Shown: one piece after another, positions 1 to 5,071 of the stretch
How the letters are laid out: each line of letters starts with the position of its first letter
Numbering within the stretch: the stretch's first letter is position 1
NCBI GenBank assembly: GCA_022701965.1
Contig: JAKONL010000464.1
Location: forward strand, 1-5,629
DNA: 5,629 bases
Reading direction: 5' to 3'
Source: Burkholderiaceae bacterium
GTDB lineage: Bacteria; Pseudomonadota; Gammaproteobacteria; Burkholderiales; Burkholderiaceae
The notes under the pieces: model-generated
What the model was told of the DNA's origin: nothing
The model's input: the letters and a program-made list of their open reading frames with translations, nothing else
Databases searched by the model: none
Program-made: the position numbers and the translations under genes

Positions 1-72
1 AACTACCGCATGGTCTACCACCTGCTGCACGCGTTCTTCACCCAGCCTGCTCCGGTCTACACGGGTGAGTGA
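1..72 (+). CDS. C-terminal end of an unidentified protein (partial)
   Basis: An open frame runs from the first base to a TGA at 70-72. It gives 23 residues that begin NYRMVYHLLHAF and end PVYTGE. The start lies outside the window. The tail is too short to assign to a family, and I do not recognise it. It is accepted as coding because its stop abuts the start of the following Bug gene (ATG at 74), the spacing expected inside a co-transcribed operon. The GGGTGAG stretch within its last codons probably also serves as the ribosome binding site of the next gene. Confidence 0.55.
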   Translation, partial: NYRMVYHLLHAFFTQPAPVYTGE

Positions 73-73
73 C

Positions 74-1072
74 ATGACGAATCCCCGGACGATGTCGAGG
101 CGCGCGATCGCGATGTCGCTGTGCGCACTGGGCGGTCTGCTGCCGGTCCTCGCAGGCGCACAGGCGCCGGCCGACGGCTATCCCACGCGGGCGATCACGC
201 TGGTCGTGCCGTTCGCGGCGGGCGGCTTCACCGACGTGGTGGCACGTGTCATCGCGCAGGGCATAGGCAGGAACCTGGGCCAGGCGGTCGTCATCGAGAA
301 CCGTCCGGGTGCCGGCTCCACGCTGGGCGCCGACATGGTCGCCAAGGCGTCGCCCGACGGCTACCGGCTGCTCATGGTGTCCACCACCCACGTGATCTCC
401 GATGCGCTCTACAAGAGCCTTCCGTACGACCCCATCAAGGGATTCACGCCCATCGCCAAGATCGCCGAGGCACCCTATGTGCTGCTGGTGAACGCGCAGG
501 TGCCGGCCAGGAGCGTGGCCGAACTGGTCGCGCTGGCCAGGGCGCAACCCGGAAAGCTCGATTACGCCTCGTCCGGCAACGGAAGCTCGCAGCACATGAT
601 GGCTGCGTTGTTCGCCTCCATGGCGGGGGTGCAGGTCAACCATGTGCCCTACCGCGGCAGCGGTCAGGCGGCGACCGATCTGGCCGCGGGCACGGTGCAG
701 TTCGGGTTCATGGGGACGCCGGTCGCCATCCAGCAGTCCCAGGCCGGCCGCACCCGGCCGTTGGCGGTCACCAGCGCCAAGCGCTCGTCCCAGCTGCCCC
801 AGGTGCCGACGCTCGACGAATCGGGACTGGCCGGCTACGACGCCAGCGTCTGGCTGGGCCTGCTGGCGCCCGCCGGCACGCCGCCCGCGATCGTCAGACG
901 CCTGCAGGACGAAGCCGCCCGGGTGATGCAGGCACCCGAGACCCACGACGTGCTGGTGGCGGCGGGCGTCGAGGCGAGCGTACTGGGTTCGGCCGACTTC
1001 GCGCGGCTGATGGAAGCCGATCGCACGAAGTGGGCGAAGGTGGTGAAGGACGTCGGCGCCAAGGTCGACTGA
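74..1072 (+). CDS. Bug family (TctC-like) periplasmic solute-binding protein
   Basis: This is a 332-residue periplasmic binding protein of the Bug/TctC family, which captures small organic acids for tripartite tricarboxylate transporters or for signalling. After a twin-Arg-free basic start, a hydrophobic segment (about residues 11-28) ends at an A-G-A site near residue 29, a Sec signal peptide. The mature part opens with the family pattern YPTRAITLVVPFAAGG (36-51). It continues with the ENRPGAGS loop, ASPDGY, LPYDPIKGFTPI, the YASSGNGS segment, VPYRGSGQA and a PQVPTLDESGL stretch near the C-terminus. Length is normal for the family. ATG 74 is chosen because GGTGAG lies 4 bases upstream. GTG 65 (overlapping the previous stop) and ATG 92 are in-frame alternatives that keep the signal peptide. 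No TctA or TctB permease gene is adjacent, so the ligand and partner are unknown. The family call is firm. Confidence 0.95.
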   Translation: MTNPRTMSRRAIAMSLCALGGLLPVLAGAQAPADGYPTRAITLVVPFAAGGFTDVVARVIAQGIGRNLGQAVVIENRPGAGSTLGADMVAKASPDGYRLLMVSTTHVISDALYKSLPYDPIKGFTPIAKIAEAPYVLLVNAQVPARSVAELVALARAQPGKLDYASSGNGSSQHMMAALFASMAGVQVNHVPYRGSGQAATDLAAGTVQFGFMGTPVAIQQSQAGRTRPLAVTSAKRSSQLPQVPTLDESGLAGYDASVWLGLLAPAGTPPAIVRRLQDEAARVMQAPETHDVLVAAGVEASVLGSADFARLMEADRTKWAKVVKDVGAKVD

Positions 1073-1103
1073 CGACACGGTCGGACGGACCACCGGTACC
1101 TCG

Positions 1104-1121
1104 TCAGGTCCTGATATTTTT
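1104..1121 (+). terminator. Short inverted repeat followed by a T-run, possible weak terminator or attenuator
   Basis: TCAGG-T-CCTGA (1104-1114) is a perfect inverted repeat followed at once by TATTTTT (1115-1121), the most AT-rich spot in this 79-bp gap. As RNA it could form only about 4-5 base pairs around a tiny loop, so it is weak as a stand-alone terminator. It could reduce read-through from the Bug gene into the FAH gene, or it could be a protein-binding palindrome. The rest of the gap shows no convincing sigma-70 promoter. Confidence 0.25.
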
Positions 1122-1151
1122 CCCGCGACTCGAAAACTGAAGGAGTGTCTT

Positions 1152-2033
1152 ATGCGTTTTGCAACCCTCGACCTGGACGGCAGATCGGTCCCCGTCATCG
1201 TCTCGCCGGACGGCACCGGCTACTCGTCCGTCTCCGGCTGGCTCGGCACGGATTTCGACGGCGACATGGCCGCTCTGATCGCCCGCTGCCTGCAGCCGAC
1301 CGGCCGACCCGCGCCCACGTCCTGGCAGCCGCTTGAAGGCCTGCGCCTGCGGGCGCCGCTGGTGCCGCGTCGCAACGTGTTCTGCGTCGGCAAGAACTAC
1401 CACGAGCACGCCGCCGAATTCGCCCGCTCGGGCTTCGACACGTCTGCGGCCAAGGGCGAGACGGCGCCGGCCGCGCCGGTGGTCTTCACCAAGGCGCCGT
1501 CCACCGTCGTCGGCCCGGGCGACGAGGTGATGCCCTTCACCGAACTCACGCGCCAGCTCGACTACGAGGCCGAGCTGGCGGTGGTGATCGGCAAGCCCGG
1601 ACGGGGCATCCGTCCCGAGGACGCCTGGGGCCACGTCTGGGGCTACACCATCGTCAACGATGTCACCGCCCGCGACTTGCAGCAGAAGCACCGGCAGTGG
1701 TTCATCGGCAAGTCGATGGACACCTTCTGCCCGATGGGTCCGTGGATCGTGACGGCCGACGAGGTCGATGCGACCAACCTGACGGTGAAGTGCTGGATCA
1801 ACGGCGAACTCCGCCAGGACGCCGTCACCAGCGATCCGATCTTCGGTATCCCGACCATCATCGCGACGCTCTCGGCGGGCATGACGCTGCAGCCCGGCGA
1901 CGTGATCGCCACGGGCACGCCGGCGGGCGTGGGCATCGGTTTCAGCCCGCCGCGGTTCCTGGTCCCGGGCGACCTCATGAAGATCGAGATCGGCGGCATC
2001 GGCATCCTCGAGAACCGCGTCGCCGGCCTCTAG
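1152..2033 (+). CDS. Fumarylacetoacetate hydrolase (FAH) family enzyme
   Basis: This 293-residue protein has a short N-terminal domain (about 1-65) and a full FAH-fold catalytic domain (about 70-293). Such enzymes use Mg2+ or Mn2+ to cleave C-C bonds in, decarboxylate, isomerise or hydrate oxo-acids, often late in aromatic or sugar-acid breakdown. Visible active-site elements are GKNYHEHAAE (80-89), whose H86 and E89 match the His/Glu lid dyad of FAHD1-type proteins; the metal ligands E139 and E141 in DYEAEL and D170 in VNDVTARD; K187 in GKSMD; and the GTPAGVG loop (255-261). No key residue is missing. AAGGAG at 1140-1145, six bases before ATG 1152, fixes the start. No signal peptide is present, so it is cytosolic. 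It lies 79 bp downstream of the Bug gene and may share its transcript. The exact substrate cannot be read from sequence. 2-keto-4-pentenoate hydratase-like, acylpyruvase or 2-hydroxyhepta-diene-dioate isomerase activities are all possible. Confidence 0.93.
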   Translation: MRFATLDLDGRSVPVIVSPDGTGYSSVSGWLGTDFDGDMAALIARCLQPTGRPAPTSWQPLEGLRLRAPLVPRRNVFCVGKNYHEHAAEFARSGFDTSAAKGETAPAAPVVFTKAPSTVVGPGDEVMPFTELTRQLDYEAELAVVIGKPGRGIRPEDAWGHVWGYTIVNDVTARDLQQKHRQWFIGKSMDTFCPMGPWIVTADEVDATNLTVKCWINGELRQDAVTSDPIFGIPTIIATLSAGMTLQPGDVIATGTPAGVGIGFSPPRFLVPGDLMKIEIGGIGILENRVAGL

Positions 2034-3370
2034 CGCTGCGGCATGTCCTTGACCGAATAGCCCAGGCTGATCGTCGCGTCCGTCGGGATCGGCGGCATCG
2101 TGGCGTTCCAGGCTTCCCAGTCGGCGCGCATCCGGGCCAGGCGCGCGGGTTCCTTGCCGCCGAGGTTCGCACGTTCGCGCTCGTCGGCCGAGAGGTCGAA
2201 CAAGTAGTCGTTGCCGTCCACGCGCAGGTACTTCCAGTCGCCGTCGCGCATCGCCTGCTGACCGCGATGGTTCATGCGCCAGTGCAACGGGCGCTCGAAG
2301 CCGTGCGAGGCATCGCGCAGGACCGGCATCAGCGAGACGCCGTCGAGCGGATATGCAGGGTCGCCCGACACGCCGGCCGCATCGAGCATCGTGGCCGACC
2401 AGTCCATCGTCATGCACGACTGGCGGCTCTGGCCGCCGGGCGCGATCACGGCGGGCCAGTGGGCGATCCACGGCACGCGGATGCCGCCTTCGGTCAGGTC
2501 CATCTTTCCGCCCACCAGCGGCCAGCTGTCGGAGAAACGTTCGCCGCCGTTGTCGCTGGTGAAGACGACCAGCGTGTTCTCGGCCATGCCGTGCGCCTCG
2601 AGCGCGGCCATGAGCCGGCCGATGCCCTCGTCCATGTGATGGATCATGCGGCGGTAGACGTGGATGTTGCCGCCGGCCAGGTCGAAGAGGTTGTCCTTCA
2701 CGACCGGCGCCCGGGCCGCGTCGTCGCGTGTCTCCCATGGCCAGTGCGGTGCGGTGTAGTGCAGGCTCAGGAAGAAGGGCCTGGCATCGTCCTCAGGTTG
2801 CCGCGCCATGCGCGCGACGTAGTCGACGGCGCGCGTGGAAAGCAGGTCGGTCAGGTAGCCCTCGTCGTCGCTGTCCTGCTCGCCCGACCACAGGTCGTGC
2901 TGCCCGCGCGAATCGCGGTGCGTGAAGTAGTCGACACCGCCCGACATCGGCCCGAAGAATTCGTCATAGCCCGAGCGCAGCGGCCCGAAGTTGGGCGGGT
3001 AGCCCAGGTGCCACTTGCCGATCAGCGCCGTGCGGTAGCCGCCGGCCCTGAGCAGCGAGGGCAGCGTCGGATGGTCGGGCGGCAGGCCGAGCGTGGTGCT
3101 GCCGCGGCTGTCGCTGCGGATCGGTTCCTCCGCAGCCCCGCGCAACCGGTACTGGTAGCGTCCCGTGATCATCGCGAAGCGCGTGGGCGAGCACACGGGT
3201 GAATTGGAATAGCCCTGCGTGAACTTCAGGCCGCCGGCCGCCAGGCCGTCGAGTACCGGCGACACCGGCCCGAAGACCGCGTCCCGGCCGCCGTAGCAGC
3301 CCAGGTCGGCATGGCCGAGGTCGTCGGCGACGATGAAGACGATGTTGGGTGGTGTCGTGCGCGGTGCCAT
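2030..3370 (-). CDS. Type I sulfatase (arylsulfatase A-like, alkaline-phosphatase superfamily)
   Basis: This 446-residue sulfatase is predicted to hydrolyse an organic sulfate ester to alcohol plus sulfate. The N-terminus PPNIVFIVADDLGHADLGCYG carries the calcium ligands D16 and D17. C60-S-P-T-R64 is the intact CxPxR motif whose cysteine is oxidised to formylglycine, the catalytic nucleophile. GKWHLG (118-123) supplies K119 and H121, TAPHWPW gives H209, SDNGG (272-276) gives D273 and N274, and GGK supplies K289. All the expected catalytic and metal residues are therefore present. The C-terminal subdomain (about 340-446) includes the WKYLR and YLFDLSADERERANL motifs typical of the family. There is no signal peptide, so the enzyme should be cytoplasmic, as Pseudomonas AtsA is. 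It starts 10 bp after the stop of the upstream Bug gene, with only a weak Shine-Dalgarno-like GCGGA, suggesting co-transcription and perhaps translational coupling. A formylglycine-generating enzyme is needed but is not encoded here. The natural substrate is unknown. Confidence 0.96.
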   Translation of the reverse strand: MAPRTTPPNIVFIVADDLGHADLGCYGGRDAVFGPVSPVLDGLAAGGLKFTQGYSNSPVCSPTRFAMITGRYQYRLRGAAEEPIRSDSRGSTTLGLPPDHPTLPSLLRAGGYRTALIGKWHLGYPPNFGPLRSGYDEFFGPMSGGVDYFTHRDSRGQHDLWSGEQDSDDEGYLTDLLSTRAVDYVARMARQPEDDARPFFLSLHYTAPHWPWETRDDAARAPVVKDNLFDLAGGNIHVYRRMIHHMDEGIGRLMAALEAHGMAENTLVVFTSDNGGERFSDSWPLVGGKMDLTEGGIRVPWIAHWPAVIAPGGQSRQSCMTMDWSATMLDAAGVSGDPAYPLDGVSLMPVLRDASHGFERPLHWRMNHRGQQAMRDGDWKYLRVDGNDYLFDLSADERERANLGGKEPARLARMRADWEAWNATMPPIPTDATISLGYSVKDMPQR

Positions 3371-3380
3371 GCCGGTCCGC

Positions 3381-4382
3381 TCAGGGCTGGTAGCCGGACT
3401 TCTGCACCACCGGCGCCCACTGCGCGCGGTAGGCCTTCAGCATCGCGACGGTCTGCGCCTGCGTGCTGGCCACCGGCACCAGCAGCGAATCCTTGAAGCG
3501 GCGCGCGGTGTCCGGCTCCTTCATCACCTCCTGGATCAGGCGCGCGAGCCGGTCGACCTTGTCCCCGGGCATGGACGCGGGCGCGAAGAAGGTGTTCCAG
3601 CCCGTGGCCGCGAGGTCGAGTCCGGCTTCCCTGAAGGTCGGGACATCGGGCGCGAAGGGCGAGCGCCTGTCGCCCGAGAGCGCCACGATGCGCAGCTTGC
3701 CGGCGTCGTGCTGCGGCAGCACCACGTCGGCCGTGTCGACCGCCACCGGCACCTGGCCACCGAGCAGGTCGTTGAGCAGCGGCGCCGAGCCGCGGTAGCC
3801 CACCACCTGGGTCTGCACCCTGGCCTTCTCGCCCAGCATCAGCGCGAAGAAGTGCGGCAGGCTGCCGGTGGCCGGCACACCGACGTTGGCCTGCGCCGGG
3901 TTGGCACGCATCCACGCCAGCAGATGGCTCAGTTCCTTCACCGGCAGCGTGGGCGATACGGCCAGCGCGAAGTCGTAGTCGTTGACGTGCGACACCGGCA
4001 CGAAGTCGCGCTCGGGGTCGTAGCTGTTGTCCTTGAAGACCAGCGGCGCGACGATCATCACCGCCGGGTTGGCGAGCATCAGCACGTTCTGGTTGGCAGG
4101 CGTGGTCTTCACCTGCTGGGCGGCCAGCCGGCCACCGGCGCCGGGCTTGTTGTCGACCACCACGGGAACGCCCAGCTTGAGGGCGAGCCTGTCGCCCACG
4201 ATGCGTGCCACGCGGTCGGTGGTGCCGCCGGGCGCGTAGCCGACCACGATGCGCAGCGGACTGTCGAGCAGCGGCTGCGCCTGGGCGCTCGGAAGGACGG
4301 CCGCGATGACGCTGGCCACCACAGCATGGGCGGCGATGCGGCGGGTGAACCGCGAGCGCAGGTGCGAGAAGAAGGGCGTCAT
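3381..4382 (-). CDS. Bug family (TctC-like) periplasmic solute-binding protein, linked to the sulfatase
   Basis: This 333-residue Bug protein is a second paralogue in the window, clearly divergent from the first. The basic N-terminus and hydrophobic segment (about 15-31) end in SAQA, with likely Sec cleavage after A35. The mature protein begins with PLRIVVGYAPGGTTDRVAR (42-60), where YAPGGT lies in the first ligand-binding loop. It continues with VVDNKPGAGG (75-84), YDPERDFVPV (121-130), GYRGSAPLLNDLLGGQV (195-211) and PFAPDVPTFREAGL (242-255), all standard family landmarks. GGAG (complement of 4390-4393) lies 7 bases before the ATG and supports this start. The sulfatase follows after 10 bp, so the two probably form one operon driven from the divergent intergenic region. 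By family knowledge the ligand should carry a carboxylate. That it is the sulfatase substrate or a related compound is inference from gene order. No membrane permease is adjacent. Confidence 0.95.
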   Translation of the reverse strand: MTPFFSHLRSRFTRRIAAHAVVASVIAAVLPSAQAQPLLDSPLRIVVGYAPGGTTDRVARIVGDRLALKLGVPVVVDNKPGAGGRLAAQQVKTTPANQNVLMLANPAVMIVAPLVFKDNSYDPERDFVPVSHVNDYDFALAVSPTLPVKELSHLLAWMRANPAQANVGVPATGSLPHFFALMLGEKARVQTQVVGYRGSAPLLNDLLGGQVPVAVDTADVVLPQHDAGKLRIVALSGDRRSPFAPDVPTFREAGLDLAATGWNTFFAPASMPGDKVDRLARLIQEVMKEPDTARRFKDSLLVPVASTQAQTVAMLKAYRAQWAPVVQKSGYQP

Positions 4383-4446
4383 GGCGTGTCTCCGGTCGTG
4401 GGGCGATACCGCGCACCGGTCGGTTGGTCGGGTGCGGTCGTGCGCG

Positions 4447-4476
4447 ATTGTCCGGAGGCTACAGTTGATGGATCAA
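4447..4476 (-). promoter_or_regulatory. Candidate sigma-70 promoter for the Bug-sulfatase operon
   Basis: Read on the minus strand, TTGATC (complement of 4471-4476) matches four of six bases of the -35 consensus, and GACAAT (complement of 4447-4452) matches four of six of the -10. The spacing is 18 bp. Transcription would start near 4440, leaving a leader of roughly 58 bases before the Bug ATG. The -35 box lies inside the TTGAT/ATCAA palindrome, as expected if the MarR protein represses from there. This is a by-eye match only. Confidence 0.4.
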
Positions 4477-4486
4477 ATCAACCATC
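4464..4486. promoter_or_regulatory. Candidate MarR-family operator between divergent genes
   Basis: TTGATGGATCAA (4465-4476) is a palindrome of two 5-bp arms around GG. A further ATCAA follows directly (4477-4481), so three half-sites are packed together. GTTGAT (4464-4469) and ATCAAC (4477-4482) make a longer alternative dyad, and GATGG (4467-4471) pairs with CCATC (4482-4486). MarR dimers typically bind imperfect palindromes of this size next to their own gene. The site lies 20 bp before the MarR start and overlaps the proposed -35 box of the opposite operon. GTCCGGA occurs on both sides (4450-4456 and 4487-4493). Confidence 0.5.
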
Positions 4487-4506
4487 GTCCGGACTAACCC
4501 TGAGCC

Positions 4507-5040
4507 ATGCCGATGCGCGGCCCTGCACCCTTCATCTCGCCACACCGCGAGCCGCTCGAGGCGCTGTTGCTCTACCGGCTGTCGCGCCTGGTCGTCGTTG
4601 CCGGCCGCATGGTCACGCGGCTCTGCGAAGGCCGCTTCGGCATCACCCGGCGCGAGTGGCGGATGCTGGTGACGCTGGCCAGCCTGGGTGAACTCAATTC
4701 CTCGAAGCTGGCCGAGCATGCACAGCTCGACCGCGCCCGCACCTCGAAGGCCGTGGGCTCGCTCGTCGCCAAGGAACTGATCTCGCGCGAGGCGCGCGCG
4801 GGTGATCGGCGTCAGGTGACGCTGGCGCTGACGGCGCGGGGCCGCGCGCTGTACGACGAGCTCTTTCCGCTGGTGAGTGCGATCAATACCGAGCTCGGGG
4901 CGGCACTCGACGTGGAGGAGGGCGCGCGCTTCGATGCCGCGCTGCTGAAGCTGCAGGCCCGGGCCGACGCCATGCTCGCAGGCGCAGTGCTGCCCAAGGT
5001 CGATCGTGCCCGTCGCGGGGTGAAGGCCCAGCTTCGGTAG
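4507..5040 (+). CDS. MarR family transcriptional regulator
   Basis: This 177-residue winged helix-turn-helix regulator is of the MarR type, a DNA-binding dimer that usually represses a neighbouring operon until a phenolic, aromatic acid or other small ligand is bound. An N-terminal dimerisation helix (about 15-42) is followed by ITRREWRMLVTLASLGELNSS. The recognition helix region is LAEHAQLDRARTSKAVGSLVAKELI (68-92). The wing carries the conserved D100-R101-R102 in AGDRRQVTLALTARGRAL, and long C-terminal helices complete the dimer interface. An in-frame TGA lies two codons before ATG 4507, so the gene cannot start further upstream. ATG 4513 is the only close alternative. No clear Shine-Dalgarno precedes it. 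Its divergent placement 124 bp from the Bug-sulfatase operon makes that operon the probable target, with autoregulation likely. The ligand is not deducible. Confidence 0.93.
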   Translation: MPMRGPAPFISPHREPLEALLLYRLSRLVVVAGRMVTRLCEGRFGITRREWRMLVTLASLGELNSSKLAEHAQLDRARTSKAVGSLVAKELISREARAGDRRQVTLALTARGRALYDELFPLVSAINTELGAALDVEEGARFDAALLKLQARADAMLAGAVLPKVDRARRGVKAQLR

Positions 5041-5050
5041 ATCGGCGAAA

Positions 5051-5071
5051 GAAATTCCCGGGCCGCCCGGA
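5051..5071 (-). terminator. Possible intrinsic terminator downstream of the ketopantoate-reductase-like gene
   Basis: CCGGG-CCG-CCCGG (5058-5070) forms a 5-bp GC-only stem with a 3-base loop. Read on the minus strand it is followed by GAATTTCTTTC, a moderately T-rich tail, and it comes directly after the TGA of the right-hand gene. On the plus strand there is no T-run after the hairpin, so it would serve the MarR transcript poorly. The stem is short and the tail is interrupted. Confidence 0.4.

Noticed and set aside
38..1216. Minus-strand open frame of 392 codons opposite Bug1
   Set aside because: It is His/Arg/Gly-rich with no family resemblance, while the plus-strand reading is a textbook Bug protein.
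1104..2738. Minus-strand open frame of 544 codons opposite the FAH gene and extending into the sulfatase gene
   Set aside because: Its translation is Arg-, Gly- and Ala-rich with no recognisable domain, and it overlaps two genes with full catalytic motifs. It is a high-GC shadow frame.
1697..3202. Plus-strand open frame of 501 codons opposite the sulfatase
   Set aside because: It is low-complexity Arg/His/Val-rich, without domain or ribosome binding site, and antisense to a well-supported sulfatase.
3333..4691. Plus-strand open frame of 452 codons opposite Bug2 and running into the MarR gene
   Set aside because: It has no recognisable fold, is antisense to a clear Bug protein and out of frame with the MarR gene. 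This is typical stop-poor GC-rich DNA.
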